Source: Gaeumannomyces sp. JS-464 (Eukaryota > Ascomycota > Sordariomycetes > Magnaporthales > Magnaporthaceae). From it: a stretch of 64,000 bases of DNA. Below are positions 32,505-43,908 of this stretch, piece by piece. Positions within the stretch are counted from its first letter, which is position 1. The number at the start of each line of letters is the position of its first letter. The notes under the pieces are model-generated. The model saw only the letters and a list, made by a program, of their open reading frames with translations. It searched no databases and was not told the origin of the DNA. A program made the translations under genes and the position numbers. The stretch lies in contig NGZR01000002.1 of assembly GCA_002197995.1 (NCBI GenBank), positions 6,510,001-6,574,000 on the forward strand, given 5' to 3'.

Positions 32505-34783
32505 TGTGAATGATGAAAAAAAAGGCCCGCCCAAGAGAAAGAAGAGAAAAGGTTAGCTAAAACGTGACAAAAAGGAAACACCAAGGAAAATAATCACAAG
32601 TCTTTGGATCGAGTCCTGCACGAGACGAACATCTTAGAATAAGCAAATGGCGAGGACCACGAATTGGGAGAACGGGAGGGCTCTATAGATATTCAGCGAG
32701 GGGAGAATAAACCGCTGCAATGGCAGGCAGAGATCCCGACAGGGGAGCAGGCGAAGCGGGGAAGGGGGAAGACGCACGGCATGCTCCAGAAGTGCGTCGA
32801 GGTAAATCGAGCGCCAAGCATCGCGATGGACGGCAGGGATCTCCATCAACCCCTGGCATAACAGAGCCGCATGCGCTTTGCCCAATGGGTAGCGGTGACA
32901 GGGAGGCCGAGGGCCCACGTAGCTTAAAAAGTGCACCCTGGGGCGCGTCAGGGACCGCGGGTGGTGGGTGCGGCTTCTGCGTCCTGGGAGTCCCCAGCGC
33001 GTGGGACAGCCCGCCGCCCTACCCAGCCCCAAGGGCGGCTGGCCGCCGCTGCCACTCTCGCCGGCCGCATGAAGGCTGCAGCTGACTCGCGGCGGGTCGG
33101 TTGTCAAACCCGTTTCACGCCACCTCCAGTTCTCCAAAAAAGAAAGTGGTGAGTGACTGCCAGACAAGTGACCCGCCCACGCCCCAGGCCCCCTCCAGAG
33201 CGAAAATAAGATATACTTAGATGCAGAGGCCGGTGGGATGACGAGGGCTTGGTCCAAAAGGGAAATAAGCAGATGTGCCTCCAGGCCGGCCCGCTGCTTT
33301 GCGCACCCCGCCGTCCAGAGGGCGCGTAAAGCCCAATTGACTCCGTGGACACGCAAGACTACGCGGTGGTGAGACTTGAAATAGATCTGATGCGTCAGGG
33401 ACGGTCCATGGCCGTGGTAAATCACCGTCGACGGGATGAATCGCCGCGGCTCGCGCAAGGCCGACAGCATGCGGCGTTCATCTAGAAGCCTTCCATGCAC
33501 AAGGCTCCAGCAATTCAATTGTGCATGCACAGTGAGCAAGTCCCGCATTCTGCAATTGAGTTTGATGGCAGGAGGTCGTGCTGCGTAAGGTTTTCTCAGC
33601 AGGTAGGATCTTGCTCGTGCGGTTGGCAGTCGCTCGGTCGTGAGGGGGTCTCTCGGCTCCATTCCAATCCTACGGCGCTCCGTTATCACGATGTTTCTGC
33701 ACACACCACCAGCAGAGCCGTGCCTTGAGTCACCCGCACTGGCCCGCCCGCTCAGGCTCTGGCGGGGCTGTCAAAATGGAGGTGGCCCCTGTCCCGAGTC
33801 GTGCCAAGTGGTGGATGAAGAAACAAGAGATTGAGGCACGACAAGGCGTCGAATTTGCCTGGCCCCGAAGAAAATACGCGGTTTCCACCGAGGCACACCC
33901 TAAAATAGGGAAGAAACACTCCGGGAAATCTTCAAGATTCTAGTCCAGTCTTTGCGTCTAGGGACCTGCCTAGGTAGCTGTCTTTAGAAGCAGAAGCGGC
34001 TAAATTCCGTGGTCCTTTAGAGCGGCTTTTGTTCCTGCCCCTCGATGATCAGGTCGCCTACACGGGCGGGAAGCAAGCCGTGTTAAACGAGCTGCAGGCA
34101 CGCGCGAGAGAAGACAGGGCCCCGCAGTCCCAGTGGTGCGGGTCGGGGAAGACCAAAAGGGGAAAGTCAAGAACAAATACACCAGGATCCCCGATTGTTC
34201 CACACCCGCCTCTCTGGTGGTGACTTTGCGGCACGCAGTTACCTCCATGTTCCGCCGTTTTGCTTTTTTGTCCTGCTTGATCGCCAGAGCATCCTCACCC
34301 CCGGGCTTCTTTTTACGAATAAGCCCAGGAACGGTGTCCCTGGGCAGCCAACTGCTAATTTTGCTTGCCTTTTGATTGGTGATTTCCCGCTGCCCTATCC
34401 TTGTGAATGTGGTTCAGCCCAGGGGTTATAGTATATCGAACCGCTGCGCTGGAGTGGAAAGAGCAATTCCATAGAGATGCGGCATGGGGTTGGACGACTG
34501 CTCGGGTTCTTCGGACCTAAAGCACGGCGAGCAGGTGCGGTTTTGTGCATGGAACCCCATGGCACGCGCAAACACGTCAATAAGCTATTAAGGTCCAGTT
34601 TCCCCATGCACGATGGGCCCGCGGCGCACGAGCTCACTTTTGTCCCTTCGCATTGCCGGTCGCAGAACATGCTTGTTCTTTAGGTGTGGCGTGCGCGGGC
34701 AACCGAGTGGCAGGAGCGGGACCAGCTCTCGGAGCCGAGGCGTATCGAAAAACGCCGTCTGTCAACGGAGAATAGCGGGAAAT

Positions 34784-34832
34784 GCGTGCGTGTGTGTGTG
34801 TGTGTGCTGTGTGTGCGCGCGCGTGTGTGTGG
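34784..34832. repeat. (GT)n/(GC)n microsatellite
   Basis: Alternating purine-pyrimidine run, GTGTGT with GCGCGC inside it. This pattern can form Z-DNA. Confidence 0.9.
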
Positions 34833-35529
34833 AGAAGATCACCTGCAGGTTTGACAGCTCAAACAATGGAACAAGTTCAGCTTCTACGCCGGGTAGGCAT
34901 GCATGCAGGTAGGTAGCATCAGGAAATCGTGGAAACATTCAGCGTCTGTGCGAATATGGATAATAACAAGCTTGGCTGGGTGAGCACTGCCCGACTGGGT
35001 CTTTGCCTGAGGGCACGCCAAGTGAAAGTTGTTCGCTCTACAGTGAATAATAAAAATAGAGACACCTCACTCTAAGCCATGCGAAATACGTAGAAACTAG
35101 GTGGTGATTGATGATCCGGGGGAGCATCTAGCCACGGGCAATATCTCGGTCAAAGCCGATGCCAGAGTGGCCGAGTCCGCCAGTGGCATACGTGTGGCTT
35201 AGCATGGTCTCAAAAGCTCGACGACGTGACTGGGCTGCCTCGTCATCAGCTCAAGTGCCCACCCACTCCCAATGTCACGGTGCGAGACGAGACGTCTGCA
35301 AGAATTGGCCCAATCGAGCCACCACAGACTTTCCATCGACTTCTTCCCCGGCTGTCATCGGGGGATTAAAATGACGATGTCCTCTTTGGGCCACCACACG
35401 GACACAGCTCAACGTCGTCGCGTTTCCCATTCCATCATGCCACCATGGCCACCTCCATGAGTAGCCGGAAAAGTTAGTTTCGACAAATGCGACGTTGGAG
35501 CTACATTGCGGGTGCCCTCGGCGCTGGAC

Positions 35530-35850
35530 GTTACCCCAGAAGCTACCCCAAGCTGTTCGTTCTGCTGACGCGCATCTGTGCGCCGAGGGGCCCGAGATAC
35601 CAAGCTCTGATGTTTTGGCCCGAACTTGGGCAATCGGTGGCAAACAAGACGAGCATGCGAATGCGACGAAATGCAACCACGAGCTGCTGAGGTGTCACCT
35701 GCTATGGGGGATGCCCCCAAAGCTACCCCCAACCGTTCATGTCAACGAGCAAACGACATCTGCTTGTAATTCGAGGGGCTGGGATTTGGCCCAATCCGGT
35801 TAACCCACAGGAAACAACACGGACCATGCGAACAAACATTTCGATTGACA
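35530..35850. repeat. Diverged tandem repeat, period about 180 bp
   Basis: AAGCTACCCC recurs at 35540 and 35720. TTTTGGCCCGAACTTGGG near 35612 has a partner ATTTGGCCCAATCCGG near 35784, and both are followed by CATGCGAA. A weaker third unit (GAATTGGCCCAATCGAGCC) lies near 35298. It could be an old transposon or satellite relic. Confidence 0.5.
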
Positions 35851-36989
35851 GCAAGCGTGCGGGTTCGTGGGCAGGCGGGGACGCGATTGGGCCTGGGAGA
35901 CTGACGATACCATACCCGTTTGCGTATACGCAGAGCGTCGACGCGGCACGAGGCACGTCGTATAGCCTTGCTGTGCTTGTTGGGTTGATGCCCACCTACG
36001 ATGCACAAACTCTAGGTGCGTACCTATTCCAGGCTCCTACATCCAGGGTTCGCTTCAATGCGGCGCATTGCACATCACATTACTGCGCATGGCGCCACAC
36101 TATCCCGATTCCATGCACCGAGGCCTCGGTGGCGATGTGCTCCTTCGTATGGGTGGGCGGTACTTAAAGTTGGTTGTCGTCGTGCTGTGTTGTCCACCTC
36201 AGCTGATCACCCGTAAGTGCAGTCCAGTTGTTGGTCCAAAATTGTAGCCTGATTCCACGATGCCCCTGCAGATCGTCGTGTCTCCTCGCTGCATCACCAT
36301 TGGCTCAAGTTGAATCCTTCCTGTCCTGCCACGCATGTTTCGGGTTGCGCGTTCCCCCGCCGCTAGTTTAGCACGTTTAGCTTGCTTTTTTGGCTGGCGG
36401 CTACTGCAAATATCCCGCTGCCTTGACGTCAGTAGCCCCTTTATCTAACTCACACCCGATGGCATTGTTCAACGTCACAACCGTCGGGTATATTTGAAGT
36501 TGTCGAGTAAACCTTCGATTTCTTGGCGCCCCCCTTCTGGAATGTGTCGCACCAGCCATCAAACACGCTAAGCACATGCGAAAGCATCGCCAAGGCCGGC
36601 TCACTGTGTCGCAGTCAGCAGCCCGAGACCTGCATGCCGGCCTGCCCTTGCTATTTTTGGGCGGCACAGCATAACCACCAGTGTCTGAAGCTTTCGAAAT
36701 TTGCGGGCCTGTCCATCATCCCCTCTCCGCATTCTGCAGTCTTGGTTTCTAGGTCTGGGTCTCGACTCGGCTTGCTGCTCCCTCCCGCCATCCGAACACT
36801 AGGCTGCCAGTTCTGCAACCTCGCTCCTTCCCTGTTTTCATTGTCCTCGTCCCAAATTCCCCACGCCCTGTCTGATCGGCACAAAGCTTGCCCGTCCGGC
36901 TTTGCCCATCAGGCACGCAGTTTGGTGTGTGGGTTTGGCACAGATTCCAAGTTGCCCGCCCCTCATCAGAGTCCCCGCTTTGAGAAGCC

Positions 36990-38842
36990 ATGCCACCCTA
37001 CCACAGTCCGTCGTCGCCCTCACCGCCGCCCAGCACCGCTCGGCGTCCGCTAGCCGATGGTAATAATAGACGATCGTCGCCGTCGCGTGCCCGGAGCCGG
37101 AGTCGCGCGCCGCCGGCGAGGTCATCCTCGTTCTCTCCATCTAGGTCCAGATCGAGGTCCAGGTCCAGGTCCCGTGATCGATCGAGATCCAGGAACGGCG
37201 GCGCCCGTGGGAGGTCGCGGAGCAGGTTCGACGATGACCGGAGGAGGAGGCGGGCGGACTCGCGCGACTCGCGTTACTCATCGGTTTCCTCCCGCTCCGG
37301 GTCCCGCTCCAGGAGGCGCTCCTTCGACGACGATGTCGCCGACCGCAAGCCCCGTAAAGTGAAGGAGACTGCCAAGGAGAAGGAGGAGAGGAAGAAAAGC
37401 GAGCTCAAGGCCTCGGCCGGCTTTCTGGGTGCCGTTGCGGTCGCCACGTTTGCAGCCCACAAGCTTTGGCCCAAAGGGTACTTGTACGGCGGCAAAGAAG
37501 AATGTCAGTGATCCCACCAAAATCCCACCCCGGCCCGCCTCGCCGGGCCCGGGCCTCCTTTTTGACTTTGATGAAATTAAACATACCACCTTCATGGAAG
37601 CATCGCCCGTCCGGATGCTAACCCGCGTTGCGTTTGAATAGGGGAGACTCGGCCTATCGCGAAGAAAGTCAAGGAGGAGATCACGGAAAAGCGCGTCGAG
37701 ATTCGCCAAGAGGTCGATAAACTTCGCGGCCACCGCCCCACTGGCAATGCGAGCTATCGCCTACTTCCATATCATCCACGGCTGCTACCTTTGGAAGTAT
37801 TAGGGCTGGCGGCCAGGACCTCGACCCTTCGAGGCGTCGTCCCGAGTTGCTACAGCGACCCGCTGGCAATGGTGGTCTATCGCCTACTTCTATATCTTCC
37901 ACGGCCGCTACCGTTGGGAGCAGCAGGCTCGGCGCACAGGAGCTCGATTCTCCAAGGCGCCATCCCGAGTTCACCCAGCGTGACGATAACCGAGTATACT
38001 ATGAAACCAGCGAGACGAGGCGATACCTCGCCTCGGGCTACCGGCCCGACAGAGGCGGACCGCCACCACCCCTGAGGAATCCATCCGACCGTGGCCCTAC
38101 CTTTGAGGACCGTGAAGGCCGCCTGCTCGACGCCCCGCCACCAAGGCGGGACAAGGTCTACTACCAAACATCACCCGGGAGGGATCGTCAGGAGGATGGA
38201 CGATACGCTGTCCCTGTCGGCTCGGAGGGTCGTCAGGTTCTACCCAGTCGCCTAGTCCAGAGGACCAAGGAGGAGGTTCAGGTTGTGCACCAGTCGTCCC
38301 CCACTCGAACGACGACGGAAAGGGCCAGCAGCAAGGTGTTGCTCGAGGACGACCCTCACGCCCCGCGAGATGCAGACCGGCCGTCTCGATATCTCGACGA
38401 CGCTGGCAGGAGATATGCAGACAACAAAGATCAACATGGTGGGAGGGTTCGCGAGACCCGACGATACGAAGAATACAGTTCCGTCGAACCGCGCCGGGAG
38501 CAGGTGCGCCGCGAGAGCACCAGGGAACTGCATCGATCATCATCCTCTCGCGACCGCGAGTATTGGGAGCGTGAGAGAGAGTGCGAGGGCCAAAGGGAGA
38601 TGGAAACCCCCAGGGAGAGACGGTCTCACCAGGAGCCTGCTGCTGCCGAGTATGTCCATCGGGAGATGACCGTCCGCAGCCGCCACATGAGCCCGGACCC
38701 TCTGAGGCGGGAGATGGAGAGAGAAAGAGGAGGAGGATACAAGGATAGGGACAAGGAACGAGAGGTGGCGTACCAGCGAGCCGGCAGGAACGTGCATCTG
38801 GGGAATGCCGACACGCAGTACCATGACGGTCCAACGGAGTGA
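36990..38842 (+). CDS. RS-rich protein with one hydrophobic segment and an internal duplication
   Basis: About 570 residues. Exon 36990..37503, intron 37504..37641 (138 bp), exon 37642..38842. The N-terminal 100 residues are Arg/Ser-rich ([16 protein letters not shown]), then a lysine-rich coil (KEKEERKKSELKAS), one hydrophobic segment (AGFLGAVAVATFAAHKL, about 148-165) and KKVKEEITEKRVEIRQEVDK. A 41-residue unit (LSPTSISSTAATFGS... then LSPTSISSTAATVGS...) is present twice in tandem. The rest is Arg/Glu/Asp-rich and low in complexity. One base is missing at 37748-37757; restoring it makes the DNA period exactly 123 bp, 41 codons. RS composition suggests an RNA or nuclear link, but the hydrophobic segment is unusual for that. 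Function unknown. Confidence 0.7.
37736..37985 (+). repeat. In-gene tandem duplication, 2 x about 123 bp
   Basis: The unit starting CTGGCAATG at 37741 recurs at 37863. The copies are about 75-80 percent identical by eye. The first copy is one base short. Confidence 0.85.
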
Positions 38843-39356
38843 GGAGAAATGAGTCGAGAAGCAAACTCTCTGACGTGAGCAACGGCCATTTTCTGGCATA
38901 AGCAGTGTTCCTGGCACGTTGGGCGATGCTTTTTCTGTATCTGGGGCGATTTGGTCGGGCCATGAATTTATTCCTGTCTTTTAGCTGTACCGCGAACGGA
39001 TACCACTCGGGCGATTTTTTTTTATAGATTTAGCGTCATGTTACTTCAGGTTATCGCACGACCCCATCCCGGCATAATGCTCCCTCGGCTTGTCAACCAA
39101 ATTGTCCATGCTCAACGATAGGTATCTTCATAGAACGCTGGGTGTCTAATACCACCCAAAAAGTCTAGCTTTCGTACCCGTTTGCTCGGTTTCATGTTTT
39201 CTGTGTAGCCTCCTACAAGAGTTCCTAATGCCAAGACGGGTACCGTCTATCAAGCGCAGGTACCCGTTGTGGCGATTTTCAAGTGGGTTTACCAACTGCC
39301 CGGAGGCAAATCTAAGCACACAACCTCCCAAATTCTCCAATTATAGTATTAAGCTG
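38843..39356. other. Convergent intergenic spacer, about 510 bp
   Basis: 3' flanks of the RS-rich gene and ELG1. No gene seen. Confidence 0.6.
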
Positions 39357-42300
39357 TCAAGCGGCCAACTCGTCGCCCGACTCCCTCGCCGGATCCACGT
39401 CGCTGCTCTCGTTCACCACCGTCCTCAGCGGCCTCCTCCTGCCCGCCTTCCTCTTGCCACCACCGCCCGCCTTGCTGAGGCAGGGAAGCGGCCTGCATTC
39501 CGCCTCTTCATCCTCCGACGAGCCTCGGTCCGTTCCCGGGCAGTCGCTGGTGCTGCCCGAATCCTGGCCTAGCATCACAGGCTCGGCGACACATCCCCTG
39601 GGCGCGGTGGAGCTGACGAGGAAGGGATTCAGGTCGGCCTTGAACCAGCGCTCTGCGCGGGTGGTGCTACGCTGGCCGCCCTCCATGGCCGAGTAGGCGG
39701 CGCGCGTGGTGCGCATCCTCTTCTTGGGGCCGCCGAGGCCGCCCTGGCTCACGAGGCTGCTGAGCTTAAGACGCTGCTGCTGGAGGTAGTTGTCGTAGGC
39801 GACGATGCCGCGCACGAAGGGGGCGACGTCGAGCGCCATAATCTTCATGGTACGATCCCACACGGACGGGTCGAGGTACGAGACGGGCCCTGCGCCGGCG
39901 TCATCTGCTGCGGCAATCGGGTCAAACGCCATGGCGAAGTCAAGCCTATTGACTGCTGGGGCCGATGGTGGAGTTTGGGTGAGTTGCTTGTGCAGTAGGC
40001 CCGTTGCCTGGTCTTGGTTGAGAGGAGCCAGGTACTGGGCACAATCGAGGCTGCGCTCCTCAGATCCACGCCATAGCAGGTGTCGGGAGAAACTCTTGAG
40101 GGTGATCGAGAGGGAGGTGCCCATAGAATCGAAGGAGGTGGTGGGAGTTGCCTCGAGGAACGTGAGACCAAGCACGAGGTCATCCTTGGCCTTGGACGGG
40201 ACAGCAGGGAGTGTGGGATCAATAGTGAGCTGGTGGATGTTAGTACAAGCGTGATGAGACAAAGACTTGGGGCAAACGCATGAAGACATACCTCATGCGA
40301 CCAGACCGGTGCCATGGGGGCGTTCAGGTCAGCGGTACTCATAGCATCTGCGAAGCTGTCGTATGCGTCCAGGGCCTCGAGTCGCCTGGCGGATGTGTCC
40401 GCCATGGTGCTGACCTCCTTGGCCCACGACTCCATGCCAAGGTAGTCCTGCCAATTGCCGAGATCGAAGCTGCTGTTGTCCCAAGCCTGCTGCAGGAGAT
40501 CGGCCTCCTGGTGCAGGGGAGCAGAGCATCGGTCACTTTCCGGGTCTCTCCTGAGCCACCCCATTCCGTCCTCGTAAGTCCCCTCACTGATAACACGGAT
40601 GACATCCCCGTTCTCGTCGAGGTCGATTCCCCTAGGCCACCGCAGGTAAAACCAGTCGAAACCGCCCCTTCGGTCGCCCACCCCCAACTGGCACCAGTAG
40701 TTGAGCTCTGTGATTGAAGCCCGCAGGTCTCTGCCCCTTGATTCGTACAGTGACTCGACGGCGCTCCGTGTGAGAGCGTGGCCTTCATGGGCAGCCATGA
40801 TGAGTAATCGATCGACGGCCGAGTCCGCTGGAGGGGCGCTGAAACGAAAGATCCCGTGGAGGCTAAGGGTTTGCAACGGGACCAGAGCCTCGTCGTTGCA
40901 GGTCATGATGAAAGGGCGTTTAGACTGTGCCATCAAACCGATCACGGTCGACCAAAACTGCTTGTCCTCCTCGTAAAGAATGTCGACCTCTTCGAGAAGA
41001 ATCAAGGACTGCTTTTGGCTCTTTGGTGCGGCTTTCCTAGTCTCGGAAGGTTCGGCGGGATGAGCTTTCTGGATTTCGGACTGCGGCTTTATGGGCTTCG
41101 CTTTTGCCACAGATTTCGGCTTGAAAAACGAGTTCATGGTCGCCTGCTTTCCAGATTGGACCTCGGCGGCCACTTGTTCTTCGGTTGGCAGGCTGTTGTC
41201 TTTCCCGTCCCTGGTGCTAGTTAAGGCTCCGGACTGTTGTTGCTGGACCTGATGATTCCTGGTCATATCTCCGATCTTCTCCACAATGTCCTTGCCACTG
41301 CGGCGACTGCTAGGGCTGATCTCAAACACCTCGAAGCCGAGCTCCTTAGCCAGGGCATAGACCGCAGCACTCTTGCCGCAGCCGTGGGGGCCGCTAATGA
41401 CAACCGAGTTTCTCAGGCGCGGGGCATCCTTTGCACCCTTGTGCGAGCCATCCCCGCCTCGAACGACGGTCTTCTTCGTAGCCCAGTAGCGGTGCGTAAG
41501 AGACAGCTCACCCTCTGACTCCGAAAGTTGGCCCATCTCATCAGCTTCGTCGTCACTGGAAACAACGAACCCATCGAGCTTGTTCCGCTTCCGTTTTTTC
41601 TTCCCATCCTTCGATCCGTTCTTGCCTGACGGGGCAGAACCGTCGGTAGCGCCCGTGTCGACTGCCTGTACCTTAAGGGATACGAGCCAGTCCCTGAGGA
41701 GGCCCATCTCTCTTCCGGCCTGAAGTACCTCCGCAGCTGATGCAGGGGCAAACTTTTGGGTCCAGGAGAGCGACTCGCATTGCGATCGATCGTGGGCGGA
41801 AAGGGTAGTCTTGATGGAGCCGAAGAAGTGCGCCATACTGGGGCTGCTGCGTAGTGTCCGAAGGTGCCCTCTCACCCTCTGCTGCAGCTTTCGTCCGCTC
41901 TCACAGTGTTTGCGGGGGAGACGAAGCTCTATTGGTGGCGGGAGAAAGTCATCCGTGTTGATATTCCGGACTTCGGCAATTATGGCCGGGATGTTGAGCG
42001 AGGACGCCAGCTCGGACACAACTGACTCCTTCTCGCCGACGGCGGTTGCGTTGCCTTTGGATTTCTTGAGGGGCAGCTCCAGGCCCGCGACGCCGGGGCC
42101 CAGCGGCAGAAGGTCATCACGGCCAACATGTGCTGTTCCCTTCCATGGCCACGCTGGGTGACGGGCTCCTGGCACCTTGAGTCCACTGTGCTTGATCCCG
42201 AATGTGGGCTGGCTTGTGCTCGGAGCACGAGGACCATCGAAAGTACCGCCGCGGGGCCTCTTCGGGGAGGATGGTGCCGGCGGTGTTGGCTGGTACTCCT

Positions 42301-43229
42301 TGGTTTCCGCTGCCAACTCTGCCCTCTGGCTCTTTCCCATAAAAAACGGATGGGGGGCCTCGAGCTTTTTGGTTCCCCGATTTGGACGGCCTTCTTGGCT
42401 GGTTGAGTGACCTGTTCAGGGGCAGCATCGCTCTTGGTCTGAGCTTCGGGAAAGCCCGACTTGATTCGAGGCGGCCCATCGAGAATGGTGTTAATCCTAC
42501 TTCCGATTCTAACGCGTGCCTCCTCTTCCAGGCCCTCCCCGTACTTCACGCAGATAATCAAAGAGCCCTGTTTGGCTCCTCGCCCCTTCAGCGCTTTCGC
42601 CCCCAGGCCCGGCTTGAGCGAGGGGGCTTTGGGCTTCGGCGGTGATCCTAAGGTGCCTGACTTCGGGTTGAAGACCAGCATTTTCTTGGGTTTTGCCGGT
42701 TCGGACTGCGGGGCGGCGTGGTGGTGGCCGGATCAGAGATCACCGGGGCGGGTTCGAGTGGTGCAGTGGTGGGAGCAACGATGACCAGCCCCTCACGCGG
42801 TTCGGTCGGTGCCGGTTCGTCGGCAGCCACCTTGCACCCATTGTGAATAGCGCTCTCCGTGATCGTTTGCTCGAGGGATTCCTCTATTGGCGGAGGAGAG
42901 GACTTTTGAATCTTCTTTGGTCTCCCACGCTTCTTCTTCCCGTCGACGGTTTGGGCTTCAGCTACCTCCGATTTGCGTTTTCTTCGTTTCGGCGCACTTT
43001 GATTAGGCGTGGAGGATTGAGCGTCGTCGTCGGAGGTGGAGGTCTGGGGGGTATGTGAGATCGGGTCCGTTGCGGTCTGGGCAGTCCCCGCGGCGTCGGC
43101 GTTGTCCCCTACGCTGCTGGCAGGACGAGGGGCGGAGAAGAAGGGGTGAAGCTTCTTGTCGGGCGCCGTTTCCCCCGCATCCATGATCGGAATAGGATGT
43201 ACCGCCTGCCGCTCGAGAAGAACAGCCAT
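39357..43229 (-). CDS. ELG1: ELG1/ATAD5-type AAA+ ATPase, PCNA unloader (two apparent frameshifts)
   Basis: About 1270 residues; large subunit of the RFC-like complex that unloads PCNA from replicated DNA in the nucleus. Exons are 43229..40292 and 40229..39357 with a 62-bp intron. The first ATG is at 43229; 43184 is an equally good start (MDAGETAPDKKLHPFF). In order: KKLHPFF, basic KRRKRKS and KKKRGRPKK tracts, KKMLVFNPKSGTLGSPPKPK, SRINTILDG, HPFFMGK, Walker A SGPHGCGKSAA, an insert containing QATMNSFF, Walker B SLILLEEVDILYEED, MTCNDEALVPLQ and SITELNYWCQLG. These match fungal Elg1. One base is missing at 42709-42713 and one in the A5 run at 42366-42370. It is divergent from the UTP8-like gene. 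Confidence 0.88.
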
Positions 43230-43908
43230 TCCTATATAGGTAGATAGCGCGATCCAGCCGCTCTCCGGTGATTTGGGATCACCGGATAGCCTGGCCTGCG
43301 TGCAGAGCCGTGGAGGTTCGGTCGAGGGATGTGACAGTCCTTGGATATAAACAGGCCTTCCAAAGAAGGGGACGTATGGAAAAAAGGAATTAATCCATGA
43401 GACCAATGTATGATACCCAGTACTGTAATTTCGGTCGGTTTGGAGGAATATAGTAGTTTGGGTGGGTGTGGTTGCGGTGTGAGAGTGGTTGCGGAGGCAG
43501 ATAATGGCCCTTTAATCGAGGCGCGTGAATCGCGTCTGCAGTTCACGCATCCCACCCGCCAAACCGCGACTTTGATGGATGACGCCCTGGAGCCGGGTTG
43601 CAGCGCGGACCCCTGCAAGCTCGAGGCCAGGGAATGAGCGCAAGGATTATGTCAGCAGGCAGCTCTTGAAAGAGTGGGGTAGCAGTCGGTGGGCCGTACC
43701 ACTCACACGAAGCCGATAAAAGATACGACATTGGACCCCACCCCAATTGACCGTGCACCTCTGGAGGATGGATTTTTTTTTTTTTTGGCTGCCGCGAGAA
43801 CTTCAGCGCAGCGCTCGAGACCATATCGCAAGTCGACTTCACTGGCGTAACAATTTTCTACCTTGTTCAGTCAGTCAGACCGGCGCACCGTCGGAGTGTG
43901 GGGGCACA
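43230..43908. promoter_or_regulatory. Divergent promoter region of ELG1 and the UTP8-like gene
   Basis: 680 bp between two divergent start codons. It contains a T12 run near 43770. I see no defined motif, but both promoters must lie here. Sharing between two growth-linked genes is inference. Confidence 0.5.

Larger units (their letters stand above)
32505..36989. other. Gene-poor stretch, about 4.5 kb
   Basis: No supported gene. The longest open frame (32634..33704, minus, 356 codons) has no family features and a composition expected of GC-rich non-coding DNA. The region holds a GT-rich microsatellite and a diverged 180-bp tandem repeat, listed separately. Confidence 0.5.

Noticed and set aside
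32634..33704. 356-codon open frame on the minus strand in the gene-free stretch
   Set aside because: No family motif, no good start, no intron signals and a Pro/Arg/Leu composition expected from GC-rich non-coding DNA. Other frames over the same bases are also open for long runs.
34784..34832. GT/GC run as a functional element
   Set aside because: An ordinary microsatellite; nothing nearby suggests a role beyond its possible Z-DNA form.
35157..35210. A tRNA-like start (GCCAGAGTGGCCGAGT)
   Set aside because: It resembles the 5' part of a Ser/Leu tRNA, but no matching acceptor stem, anticodon arm or T arm follows.
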